A stretch of DNA of 30,833 nt from Collinsella sp. (GTDB taxonomy: Bacteria > Actinomycetota > Coriobacteriia > Coriobacteriales > Coriobacteriaceae): positions 1-30,833 of the forward strand of contig DXMX01000001.1 in assembly GCA_019413955.1 (NCBI GenBank), given 5' to 3'. The notes beneath the pieces were generated by a model. That model did not search any database. It was not told the origin of the DNA and saw only the letters and a list, made by a program, of their open reading frames with translations. Shown here in pieces: positions 7,421 through 16,300 of the stretch (positions within the stretch are counted from its first letter, which is position 1; each line of letters starts with the position of its first letter). Made by a program: the position numbers and the translations under genes.

Positions 7421-8767
7421 CTACTCGAAGCTCAGCTGCTCCAGACGATCAAAGACCGTGTCGATACGGGTGAGGAAGTCCCACGGATCAAAGATCTCGT
7501 CGAGCTTCTCCTGACTGACGGTGCAGCGCGGGTCGGCCTCGAGACGCTCCTTAAAGGTGGGGCCGGAGACACAATCCTGTACCTCGTGCCAGGTTGCCAT
7601 AGCGTTCTCCTGCACAATGGCGTACGCGTCCTCGCGGGTGATGCCCGTGTCGACGAGGGCGAGCAGTACCTTGGAAGAGAAGATGAGGCCGCGGGTCTTA
7701 TTGAGGTTGGCCATCATGCGGGCGGGATACAGTTGCAGGCCGTCGATAACGCGAATGAGGCACTGGAACATGTGGTCGAGGGCGATGAAGCTGTCGGCCT
7801 GGGCGACGCGCTCGGCAGAGGAGTGCGAAATGTCACGCTCGTGCCACAGGGCGACGTTGTCGAAGGCAACCTGCGCGTTGGCCTTCACGACGCGCGACAG
7901 GCCGCAGACCTTCTCCATGGTGATGGGGTTGCGCTTGTGCGGCATGGCGGAGCTGCCCTTTTGACCCTTACGGAACGGTTCCTCGGCCTCGAGTGTATCG
8001 GTCTTCTGCAGATTGCGAACCTCGGTAGCGATGCGCTCACAGGTGGCCGCGGTGGTGGCGAGAACGCCGGCGAGGTAGGCGTGATGATCGCGGCTAATAA
8101 CCTGCGTGGACAGCGGGTCGTGAACCAGGCCCAGGTGCTCGCAGACATATTCCTCGACAAACGGCTCGATGGAGCTGTACGTGCCGACAGCGCCCGAGAT
8201 GGCACCAAAGGCAACGTTCTTGCGGGCATCCTCAAGACGGTCCAGATCGCGCTTGAGCTCCCAGGCCCAAGAGCCAAACTTCATGCCAAAGGTCATCGGC
8301 TCGGCATGGATGCCATGAGTGCGGCCGGCGCAGAGCGTGTTGCGCTCCTCGAAGGCGCGACGCTTGCAAATCTCGCCGAGCTTCTTGACGTCCTCGATGA
8401 TCAGGTCGCAGGCCTGGGTGAGCTGGTAGCACAGGGCCGTGTCGCCCAGATCCGAGCTGGTCATGCCATAGTGAACCCAGCGGCTGGGCTTGGGGTCGCC
8501 CTCGGGAACATCGGCATCGATGTATTCCTTCATGTTGGTCAGGAAGGCAATGACGTCGTGGCGCGTGACTTCCTCGATCTCATCGACCTTCGCCTTCTCA
8601 AAGTTGGCATGGTCGCGGATCCACTGGGCCTCGTCTTTGGAAATACCGATCTTGCCGAGCTCCGCCTGGGCCTCGCAGGCCAGAACCTCGATTTCCTGCC
8701 AAATGGCGTACTTGTTCTCGAGGGAGAAGATGTGTCCCATCTCCGGGCGGGTATAGCGATCGATCAT
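7421..8767 (-). CDS. purB: Adenylosuccinate lyase
   Basis: PurB removes fumarate from SAICAR and from adenylosuccinate, so it serves both de novo IMP and AMP synthesis. The 448-residue protein carries the fumarase/aspartase superfamily signature GSSAMPHKRNP, the TSSDLGDTA substrate loop, and GRTHGIHAEPMTFG with the catalytic histidine region. It has the C-terminal helical extension typical of this family. The start MIDRYTRPEM at ATG 8767 has AAGGAG five bases upstream. The frame is open further upstream (to 8833) but without a ribosome binding site. It is followed by a hairpin and then the TSCPD gene, so it is probably monocistronic. Confidence 0.96.
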   Translation of the reverse strand: MIDRYTRPEMGHIFSLENKYAIWQEIEVLACEAQAELGKIGISKDEAQWIRDHANFEKAKVDEIEEVTRHDVIAFLTNMKEYIDADVPEGDPKPSRWVHYGMTSSDLGDTALCYQLTQACDLIIEDVKKLGEICKRRAFEERNTLCAGRTHGIHAEPMTFGMKFGSWAWELKRDLDRLEDARKNVAFGAISGAVGTYSSIEPFVEEYVCEHLGLVHDPLSTQVISRDHHAYLAGVLATTAATCERIATEVRNLQKTDTLEAEEPFRKGQKGSSAMPHKRNPITMEKVCGLSRVVKANAQVAFDNVALWHERDISHSSAERVAQADSFIALDHMFQCLIRVIDGLQLYPARMMANLNKTRGLIFSSKVLLALVDTGITREDAYAIVQENAMATWHEVQDCVSGPTFKERLEADPRCTVSQEKLDEIFDPWDFLTRIDTVFDRLEQLSFE

Positions 8768-8869
8768 AGCGGCTCCTTTTTGGTTATTGGCACGTTGGTC
8801 GTAACCCAACCATTGTACCGTGCGCAGGTGCAAGTATGGGCAGCAGGCATTAACCTAACATTTTGGAAT

Positions 8870-9052
8870 TGGAGCGAGCATGGGGACGTCCGCGCATTTG
8901 CTTCGCAAATACGCACCGGCTGCGGTCGGCAGACCCGGTCCGCGCACACGCACGGGCACAGCGGGTTGGACCCGACGTTCCCGAGGTCCCCCGTACTCGA
9001 TGGAGCGGGCAACGGGACATCCGCGTATTTGCTTCGCAAATACGCACCGGCT
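8870..9052. repeat. Two 52-bp direct repeats beginning with tRNA-Gly 3'-end sequence
   Basis: Copy A (8870-8921) and copy B (9001-9052) match at about 47 of 52 positions and lie 131 bases apart. The first 18 bases of copy B are identical to the plus-strand view of the tRNA-Gly 3' end (9193-9210), and copy A is a degenerate version (15 of 18). Each copy then contains a hairpin whose stem closes a TTC loop, with core GCTTCGC. A third hairpin with the same core occurs at about 9086-9102. Short spurious reading frames cover the region. This looks like duplicated, decaying tRNA-derived sequence rather than a gene. Confidence 0.75.
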
Positions 9053-9121
9053 TCAGGCGCCTGTCGGCGCCTTCGCCTGCTCGCTACAAACGCTTCGCGT
9101 TTGCTTAACGCTCGCACCCTG

Positions 9122-9220
9122 GCGGGTTCGAGTCCCGGCGCTTGGTAGTAAAAAGCACGGCAACGTAACGCTGCCGTGCTTGTGCTTTTTACTGGAGCGG
9201 GCAACGGGACTCGAACCCGC
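9122..9220. repeat. Inverted repeat pairing a T-arm copy with the tRNA-Gly T-arm
   Basis: Sixteen bases at 9122-9137 on the plus strand are the exact reverse complement of 9205-9220, the T-arm of tRNA-Gly. The transcription terminator of that tRNA lies at the centre. Together they make an imperfect palindrome of about 100 bases. The plus-strand copy does not fold into a whole tRNA: the acceptor partner and CCA are missing. Confidence 0.8.
9149..9181 (-). terminator. Intrinsic terminator of tRNA-Gly
   Basis: A perfect 10-bp stem (9153-9162 with 9172-9181) with a 9-base loop is followed on the minus strand by a T-run and TAC. It lies just past the CCA end of tRNA-Gly. On the plus strand the same hairpin is followed by GTGCTTTTT, so it may work in both directions. 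Confidence 0.75.
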
Positions 9221-9267
9221 GAGTGTCAGCTTGGGAAGCTGATGCCTTACCACTTGGCGATGCCCGC
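9193..9267 (-). tRNA. tRNA-Gly (anticodon UCC)
   Basis: The reverse complement folds into a full tRNA. It has an acceptor stem GCGGGCA with TGCCCGC, a short D-arm (TCGCCAAGTGGTAAGGCA), an anticodon arm CAGCT-TCC-CAAGCTG, and a T-arm GCGGG-TTCGAGT-CCCGT. The discriminator base is U, followed by an encoded CCA. The UCC anticodon reads GGA and GGG codons. A promoter lies just upstream and a hairpin terminator downstream, so it is probably transcribed alone. Unlike the tRNA-Lys in this window, its CCA is encoded. Fragments of its 3' end are repeated downstream. Confidence 0.95.
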
Positions 9268-9280
9268 TTGTGTGTTGGCT

Positions 9281-9310
9281 AGTATAACGCGGTTGTCTTG
9301 TTCGATACAA
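9281..9310 (-). promoter_or_regulatory. Putative promoter of tRNA-Gly
   Basis: A -10 TATACT (9281-9286) lies 13 bases before the tRNA 5' end, with a weak -35 TTGTAT (9305-9310) 18 bases upstream. The -10 is convincing by position; the -35 matches the consensus at only three positions. Confidence 0.5.
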
Positions 9311-9487
9311 GGGTGGCGATGCTTGTTTTAGCTGTGGAGATTCGTTTGAAAATCGCGTCAATTGTGGAGATGAGGACCTTTGACCTCCTGTTCTCCCTAT
9401 CTTCTACCTGCGCTTTTGCTTGATTGTTGTATTTGAGCTCAATTTGTCAGGAATTGGGCAAGCTTTTGGTCAGGCTCCGGTACTTAC

Positions 9488-9541
9488 CCGCATGAACCTC
9501 GGGGGTAGCCTCATCCTACGCGTCGCAGCCTCCCCATGCGG
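9488..9541 (+). promoter_or_regulatory. Possible leader stem-loop before the adhesin gene
   Basis: The 297 bases between tRNA-Gly and the adhesin contain no gene. A 7-bp inverted repeat (9488-9494 with 9535-9541), with an inner G-run/C-run that can extend it, ends about a dozen bases before the adhesin Shine-Dalgarno sequence. Two copies of TGTGGAGAT occur at 9333 and 9363. No convincing -35/-10 pair was found. A regulatory role is only a possibility. Confidence 0.3.
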
Positions 9542-9564
9542 CGCACGAGGGATAAGGAGCAGCC

Positions 9565-12500
9565 ATGTCCAACGCACCCACGCACTCTGTCCACAGCGCA
9601 ATCGCAACAGGTCCGCTGCTCCTGCTCCTCTTCCTGCTTTTCGGCTGCCTGGCACCGAGAGCCGCATTTGCCGTCGATGGCTACGACCAACTCGGCTTCC
9701 GCACTATTAGCGATGATTGTGGGCCCTTCTTCATCGGCAAGTATGAAGCTCAAGACGCCTCGATTGCCTACTGCATGAACCAGGAGCGCCCCGGCCCCAC
9801 CAAGCCGGGCGGCCCATGGCTCAACTTTGATCAAGGCTGGGTGTGGCTCGACGACGAGTTCGCGGCAATCGTTTGTCACGGATATCCTACCGCCACGTCG
9901 TTTGGCGGTTACCATCTTTCACCCGATCGCGCCCGCGCCGCAACCCAGCTTGCCGTATGGATGCTCAACGGCACTACCCATGTCGACGGTACCTATTCCT
10001 ACACGACCGCTCAGGGCAAAACCAAGAGCGGGCACTTTACCGCCGACAATGAAGTCGTGGCGGCTGCGCGGTGGCTCCACGACAACGCAAAATCAGGAAG
10101 CATCAAAGCCGCTCCGCACCGCGCGCGGCGCTATCTAGGAGCCGTATCGGGCGGCAGCAAACGTCAAGACATGCTCTATGTACTGCCGGCGGTCTCTGTT
10201 TCCTTCAAAAAACAGTCTGCAAACGCCGCCATTACCAGCGGAAACAATACTTATCAGTTTGACGGGGCAACATTCGATATTTTTGAGAGCGCCAGCGGCG
10301 CGCATGTCGGCACCGTCCAGATGGACAGCAACGGTCGGGCGCAAGCAACACTTCTGCCCAACACGGCATACTACCTAGTTGAAACGAAGGCGCCGGCCGG
10401 CTATGTCCCCCGTCGTGATCGCATCGCCTTTACCACGGGGAATGACGGTGGACAGGTCGCCATTGATGAACAGCCCGGCACCATCAACCTGCGTATCGTA
10501 AAACTCGATGCCGCGACGAATGCCGGCCCCCAGGTGGGATCTTCACTCGCAGGAGCAGAGTTCACGTGTGTGTCGCAATCAACCCCTGGATGGGCACAAA
10601 TCCTCACGACCGACGAAAGCGGTCGGGCCACCCTCGCCGATGTCCCCTTAGGAACCTTTACCATCTACGAATCAAAAGCCCCCGAGGGCTACCTGCCATC
10701 CAACGACAGCTGGACCTATACCGTTGGAGCCGACCAGCTCGGCGATTCAGGCGTGGTCGAGATCGAATCTCGCATTTCCGATATCCCCATTGCTTTTGAC
10801 CTTGAGATTTCCAAATTCAAGGATTACGGCAATAGCGACCAATCCGGCCTGGAGCAGCCGGCGGGTGGTGTTGTCTTTGAGGTTGTCAGCAACAGCTCTC
10901 AGCAGGTTGTTGGCACACTGACCACAAACATCTATGGCTTTGCCTCCACCGAAGATCAGCCCGAAGCATGGTTCGGCACAGGCAAGCGACCCGCCGGTGT
11001 CCACGGAGCCGTCCCATACGACCGTGCCGGCTACACGGTTCGTGAGGTTCCGGAAACCGTCCCCGAGGGTTTTAAACGTGCAGGGGAATGGACCGTCGGG
11101 GCAAATCAGATTTCCGACGACGCCGAGCTTCAATATATCGTGGACAACCACGCTCTGTCGACGCATCTCCAGATTGTAAAACGCGATGCCCAAACAGGCG
11201 CTTCTGTTCCCCTAGCCGGATTCACCTTCCAACTCCTCGACAGCAATCACGAACCTGTCTCACAAACTTGCTGGTATCCAGCACATAACGTAATGGACAC
11301 CTTTACGACTGACGCGACCGGGACCGTCACACTGCCAGAATCGCTCGTGCCGGGCACCTATTATGTACGCGAAACCTCGGCCAAAGAGCCCTATCTTGTC
11401 AGCGAAGAAATCGAGGTAAACATACCCGCCGACATGAACCTAACGCCCGTTGCAATCGCCTCGTATTATGACCGCGCCGCGACCGGAAATATCAGGATCG
11501 TTAAAACCGATGCCGTAGACGGCAGCAGCCTCGCGGGCGCCATCTTTGAGATCCGTGCCTCGGGTGATATCGTGCGCCCCGACGGTAGCATTGCCGCACT
11601 CGACGGTGAGACTGTCGCTACCGTCACGACGGATGAAACTGGAGAAGCACGCGCGGACAACCTCCCACTGGGATCTGGCACCGCACGCTACGAGGTTGTC
11701 GAGACTCAAGCGCCGGCAGGCTTCTTGCTCGATCAGACAACCCATATTGTCGACCTTACTTATGCCGACCAGAAAACACCCGTTGTAGAAGCACGGCTTA
11801 ACGTATCCGACGATTACACCAAGGTTGATATCTCCAAGGTCGATGCAAGCGGTGAGCAGGAAGTAGAAGGCGCACGGCTCACCTTATATGGTCCCGATAA
11901 AACCGAAATAGACTCCTGGACCTCATCCGACAAGCCACACCGCGTCGAACATCTTGCACCCGGCACCTACTCGTTGCGCGAAATGATGTCTCCGCGGACC
12001 TATGACCTTGCCGAGGAGATAACGTTTGAAATAAAGGATACGGGAGAAGTCCAATCCGTCGCGATGAAGGATGCGCCCATCGAGATCAAGGGGCAGGTCG
12101 ACAAGCGTCAGGAACTTGTCCAACCTATCGAAAAGGGCCTGTTGGCTAACGGCGATGGTAAAAACCGTGCCGCGATGCAAACCAATACGGATGGGCTTTT
12201 CTCCTATACCATCGACGCTCGAAACGATTCAACTACCTGGGTTGATGAGTTTACAATTACCGATGATCTTGAGTGTGCCGAGGACGATACGGCGAGATTC
12301 GTCTCAATCGAAACCCCCGTCGCCATCGGCGACCTCAACGGTCTGTGCAACGTGTGGTATCGCACGACGCCGTTGGACTCGACAGACGTCGATGAGCCGG
12401 CAAACGCGACACTTGACGATGGGCACGAAAATCCTTGGCTTGAGTCCGACGAAGTAAAGGAAAGTCTGGGTGAGGATTGCCGCCTCGTCGATTACGACGG

Positions 12501-12996
12501 CTGGCACCTCTGGAAGGCGGATGTCTCGACCACGGAATCCACCACACTCGAGGCGAAAGAACTCGACCTTGCGTCCAATACCGTCGTAACGGGCATTCGC
12601 ATTGAATACGGTGCGGTAGCCGCCGGCTTTACGACTCGAAGCGATGCGGATTCTTGGACCCGCGATGATCTCAAAGATGAGCACGACGACCTTGACGATG
12701 CCAAATCAATCCTTGGCACAGACGCTCGGGGCGCAATCGTGCACATGCAGGCGACGTCGGCTTATACGCCCCAAACCGCACTCACCAACAGCGCACGCGT
12801 CGATCTTTGCCGCAACGGCGGCGGCGATAAACTTGAGTCACATGACGAGGACCGTGTCATTCAACGCTGTACCCTACCGCAGGACCTACCGGCAACAGGA
12901 TCAGTTCCCATCGCCGCTTGCATCACCGCGCTCCTGACCTCGGGTGCCGCAGCCCTATGGTTCGCTCGCCTTAGGTCGATCCCAAAGAAGCGCTAG
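9565..12996 (+). CDS. Sortase-anchored adhesin with thioester domain and Cna-B/SpaA-like repeats
   Basis: This 1143-residue cell-surface protein has a signal peptide (hydrophobic core about 16-30, cleavage likely after AFA at 36). An N-terminal thioester-domain pattern follows: Cys70 in AYCMN and Gln128 in TQLAVW. In such adhesins these residues form a Cys-Gln thioester that binds host surfaces covalently. About six prealbumin-like Cna-B/SpaA domains follow (from about 210 to 830). They carry repeated Lys strands such as LRIVKLDA, LQIVKRDA and IRIVKTDA, and partner ends such as YLVETKAPAGY and YVVRET-like strands that suggest Lys-Asn isopeptide bonds. A further large beta domain (about 835-1090) precedes the sorting signal LPATG (1108-1112), a hydrophobic helix and a basic tail. 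AAGGAG precedes the ATG. No sortase lies in the window. A strong terminator follows. It could be a pilus tip or a monomeric adhesin. Confidence 0.88.
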   Translation: MSNAPTHSVHSAIATGPLLLLLFLLFGCLAPRAAFAVDGYDQLGFRTISDDCGPFFIGKYEAQDASIAYCMNQERPGPTKPGGPWLNFDQGWVWLDDEFAAIVCHGYPTATSFGGYHLSPDRARAATQLAVWMLNGTTHVDGTYSYTTAQGKTKSGHFTADNEVVAAARWLHDNAKSGSIKAAPHRARRYLGAVSGGSKRQDMLYVLPAVSVSFKKQSANAAITSGNNTYQFDGATFDIFESASGAHVGTVQMDSNGRAQATLLPNTAYYLVETKAPAGYVPRRDRIAFTTGNDGGQVAIDEQPGTINLRIVKLDAATNAGPQVGSSLAGAEFTCVSQSTPGWAQILTTDESGRATLADVPLGTFTIYESKAPEGYLPSNDSWTYTVGADQLGDSGVVEIESRISDIPIAFDLEISKFKDYGNSDQSGLEQPAGGVVFEVVSNSSQQVVGTLTTNIYGFASTEDQPEAWFGTGKRPAGVHGAVPYDRAGYTVREVPETVPEGFKRAGEWTVGANQISDDAELQYIVDNHALSTHLQIVKRDAQTGASVPLAGFTFQLLDSNHEPVSQTCWYPAHNVMDTFTTDATGTVTLPESLVPGTYYVRETSAKEPYLVSEEIEVNIPADMNLTPVAIASYYDRAATGNIRIVKTDAVDGSSLAGAIFEIRASGDIVRPDGSIAALDGETVATVTTDETGEARADNLPLGSGTARYEVVETQAPAGFLLDQTTHIVDLTYADQKTPVVEARLNVSDDYTKVDISKVDASGEQEVEGARLTLYGPDKTEIDSWTSSDKPHRVEHLAPGTYSLREMMSPRTYDLAEEITFEIKDTGEVQSVAMKDAPIEIKGQVDKRQELVQPIEKGLLANGDGKNRAAMQTNTDGLFSYTIDARNDSTTWVDEFTITDDLECAEDDTARFVSIETPVAIGDLNGLCNVWYRTTPLDSTDVDEPANATLDDGHENPWLESDEVKESLGEDCRLVDYDGWHLWKADVSTTESTTLEAKELDLASNTVVTGIRIEYGAVAAGFTTRSDADSWTRDDLKDEHDDLDDAKSILGTDARGAIVHMQATSAYTPQTALTNSARVDLCRNGGGDKLESHDEDRVIQRCTLPQDLPATGSVPIAACITALLTSGAAALWFARLRSIPKKR

Positions 12997-13005
12997 CGCG
13001 ATGAA

Positions 13006-13042
13006 AAAGCGGGCGAGCCAGTCCCCCTGGCTCGCCCGCTTT
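13006..13042. terminator. Bidirectional terminator between convergent genes
   Basis: A perfect 16-bp stem (13006-13021 with 13027-13042) closes a 5-base loop, with A-rich sequence on the left and T on the right of each strand's exit. It separates the adhesin gene from the convergent small membrane protein gene and can end both transcripts. Confidence 0.85.
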
Positions 13043-13063
13043 CAATCATGTAAATCGCCGTAT

Positions 13064-13282
13064 CTACTCTGCAGACGAAGATCCACCATCAACGATTGCC
13101 TGCTCGGACTCAGGAATCCCATCGGCACCCGTACTCTGTTCTTGCTCCACCTCTTCGCTGATTGCGGAGGCGGGGGTCGAGCCCTTTGCACCCACGATGT
13201 AGGCAGCCCCAAATCCTAACGCAATGGCAATCAAGGTCAAAATCACGTAGACAGGCCAATGGCGCTTAATATACGAAAACAC
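13064..13282 (-). CDS. Small single-TM membrane protein, unknown function
   Basis: I do not recognise this 72-residue protein. It has a short basic start (MFSYIKRHW), one predicted membrane helix (about 10-32, VYVILTLIAIALGFGAAYIV), and an acidic Ser/Glu-rich outer or inner tail that looks disordered. It starts with GTG, with AAGGAG five bases before. It begins 21 bases after the stop of the large M28-like protein, so the two are probably one operon. The acidic low-complexity tail resembles the composition of the insertion in that neighbour. A partnership is possible but unproven. Confidence 0.75.
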   Translation of the reverse strand: MFSYIKRHWPVYVILTLIAIALGFGAAYIVGAKGSTPASAISEEVEQEQSTGADGIPESEQAIVDGGSSSAE

Positions 13283-13303
13283 GTTGACTCCTTAGAGCTC
13301 CGT

Positions 13304-16300
13304 CTACGAACGGCGGATAACCTCGGTCACGACCTCGGATACCGTGGCAATGTTCGTCGGGTTGACATTGTGGGGCAGGTCGTCCTCGGTACGAGCGCAA
13401 GCCAGACGCGTGCCGTCCACGCCGGCGATGGTGAGGGCTCGGCGGCTCGCCTCGAGCGCGGCATAGGCATCGGTCTTGGCATAGGGCATCTCGAGCGCGC
13501 CACAATCGACATGGAACGACTTGCACACCTTGCTGACCAGGTTCATGATGCGGCGATCGCCCTTGAGCAGCTGCTGTTCGCCCTCGACCGTCACCACCGA
13601 AAGCCTACCGGCGCCGACGGATTCAAGATTGATGAAGAATACGCCGCGGAGCTTATCGCGATGCGAAGCCAAGAAGGCCTTCATGCCGGCGCCATCACAA
13701 TCCGAGGCGCCCGTTGCCACAAACCAGATATCGTGACCGAGCAGCTCATCATCGCCCATAGAGGCGACAGCCGAGAGCATATCTTCGGAAGAAGCGCCAT
13801 CGGAAGACGCAGCGCCGCCCTTCCAGCCATCGTTATCGTCCTCGAAGTTATCCCACGAACCGATACCGCGACCGGACTTCTTGGCATCGTAATCGTCTTC
13901 GACGCCCAGCCAATCACTCATGCTGTCCTGCTCGTTTTTCCTTTTACGACCGAACAGGCCACCCAGGCCGCGTTTGCGAGACTTGGGTGCCGCTGGGGCG
14001 GGAGCCGAAATGGTCTCGATCGGCTGCGCGCCCGACGCAACGGGCATAGAAGGCGCAACGGGTGCCGATGTGGGTTCGGGACCCTGGGCAGTAGCAAAGG
14101 GGTCGTTGACCTGGGCAGAGGGATCGGGAAGGTCGAACAGCGACGTGCGAGACGCAACGTTTGCCTGCTTCATAGACGGCAGCGACGGATCGGGGACCGA
14201 AGCCAGCGGAGACGAGGAAGGTGCAGGCGACGGTGCCGACGCCGGATCGGGAACATTCATCTGCGGACGCGGCGATGCCTGGGAGGAAATCTGGGCCATA
14301 AGGGAATCGACCGTTTCGTCCTGGGTGGGAGCGACATTGGCAACCGTGGCACCGGAACCACTCGGGGTCGGCATGGTGAAAATCTGCGTGGAGTAAGGCC
14401 TCGACTCATCCGTCTCGGGAGTCTCGGAAACCGCAGGCACTTCCTCCTGCTCGACCTCGGTCGAATCACCTTGATCGGCTGCCGCGTATTGCTCTTCGTC
14501 AGAGTTGGCCTCGACGGACTCGTCCTCGGCGGCATCTTGGATTTCGGCAGCATCAATGGGCTCGTCATCGTCTGCCGCGTCGCCCTGCTCATCGGAAACA
14601 GGAAGGGGCTCGGCAATTGCGGTGCCTTGCTTTTCAAACGTTATCGTGGAATCGAACTGCGCGGCATCAAACGACATGGTGCTATCGACGTGCTGCTGAG
14701 CCTCGAAAGATGTTGTTGCCTCAACAACATCCGCTGACGTCGGTTGCTGAGCCTCGAAAGACATTGTAGCTTCGGCGGCGTCGACGGGCGCGGACTGCAT
14801 AGCCTCGTTCTGCTCGAACTCTTGCGCCGCGTGCTCACGTGCCGCCTCGGCTGCCTGCTGCTGAGCGATAGCCTCCTGCTCGGCAGCCTCGCGTGCGGCA
14901 GCGCGCTTCTCCTCGAAATCGTCGACAAATTTCTTGCCCTTTGCAAGCGCACCCTTAAAGAAGTTGGAAGCGCTGGCGCCAATCGACGAGAACGCGGATG
15001 CAATGTCGGCATGGGGCGTTGCCGCGGGAATCTCGGCCGAGAAATCAGTATCGCTCTCGCAAGACACGCGCCTCGGCTGTTCAACGTAATCGTCGTCAGA
15101 CTCGTCCGCAACGTCTTGCGCCGGCGCGGCGGGAGCCAAAACGTCCAGTCCTGCCGCGGAATCGATCGCGGACACCGCCTCGGGCTCGGCAACGGCAGCG
15201 GTAACCGCGGCAGACTCATCATCCGCAGCGACAACGGGCGCAGGCGCAGCCACGACGGGGGCAGGCTCGGGCTCAAACGTCGGCTCCTCGCCCTCCTCGT
15301 AATCGAGCGCGCAGGACTCGGGAAGCATTCCGAGCGCACGGATGGCATCCGAACCAAAGCGGATGTTGCCGGCGGCGTTGCGATAGAGCTTGGGCTCGGG
15401 CTCGGCCGCGGCAGGCTCCTCCGCCGGCTCAGCAGCGGGAACCTCGTCATTGAACTCTTCGGCCTGGACAGCCTGATTCTGATCCTCGGGCACGATGGCG
15501 CCAATCAGCGTCTCGTCGGCAGACGCACCCTCAAAGCCCTCGATCTGCTCGTCAAAAGCCTCGCCCTGTTCGGGCTCGGTTTGAGCGTCGGGAGCAATCG
15601 GCTGACCGAACTCGTCCTCGGCGTAGGTAGGCTCTTCGTACTCGATGGTGTTGCCGTAGTCGTTTTGCTGCTGGGCCGCGGCATACTCCGCCGCCGCGCG
15701 CGCCATTTCCTCGGCACGACGTTTCTGCTCCCCAAAATAGGTATCGAACGGAACATCGTCGGGAAACTCGTTCTCGCCCTGGAGGGGAGCAACGTTGTCC
15801 ATAACGCCGAGCATAGCGGCGACAGAAGACTTGTTGCACACCGCGCCGGACGTATAGGGAAGAACGTGGCGGTTAGAGATGATGTTTGCCGCGTTGGCAA
15901 GTGCAACGAGGGAAGCGAGGATCGCGACAATCCACAGCAGAACCTTGAGCGCGCCGGGGAGCGGCAGGATACGCAGGATGGCAACGGCAGCAGGGGCAAC
16001 CGTGGCAACGGGCAACAGCTTGGCGATGAGCGCACGATACGAAGCATAGGGCTCGCGGGCGAGCAGCTCAGCACGGGGAGAGTCGTAGTGTGCGACAACG
16101 ACCACCGGGCGGTTGCGCGGAGACGCGAGCGGGCCCGAGGCCTTGTGGTAGGCGATGACATTTTGGCTCACGCCCGTCTTGCCCAGGCGCGAAACCACGG
16201 GGTGGCCCGTGCGCTCGAGCACGTAAAGAACGGCGCCGACAATGGCCAGCAAGGTGCCGACCAAGCCGATACCGCCGCCGATGCCCATCAGCAGGGCGCC

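Noticed and set aside
8870..9052. CRISPR array
   Set aside because: Only two imperfect repeat copies, with tRNA-derived sequence, and no regular spacers or cas genes.
7586..9148. 520-codon plus-strand frame opposite purB
   Set aside because: It is antisense to purB and runs on into the tRNA-fragment repeats. It has no ribosome binding site and no protein-like motifs.
8863..9242. Short frames over the tRNA-Gly fragment cluster with repeated peptide pieces
   Set aside because: The peptide repeats come from the DNA repeats and from reading antisense through tRNA sequence. There is no ribosome binding site.
9565..12996. Adhesin gene as part of a complete pilus locus
   Set aside because: No sortase and no second pilin gene lies next to it. 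The neighbours are a tRNA gene and a convergent, unrelated unit.
13259..14737. 492-codon plus-strand frame opposite the 3' part of the M28-like gene
   Set aside because: Arg/Gly/His-rich low-complexity shadow of the acidic, Ala/Glu-rich coding strand.
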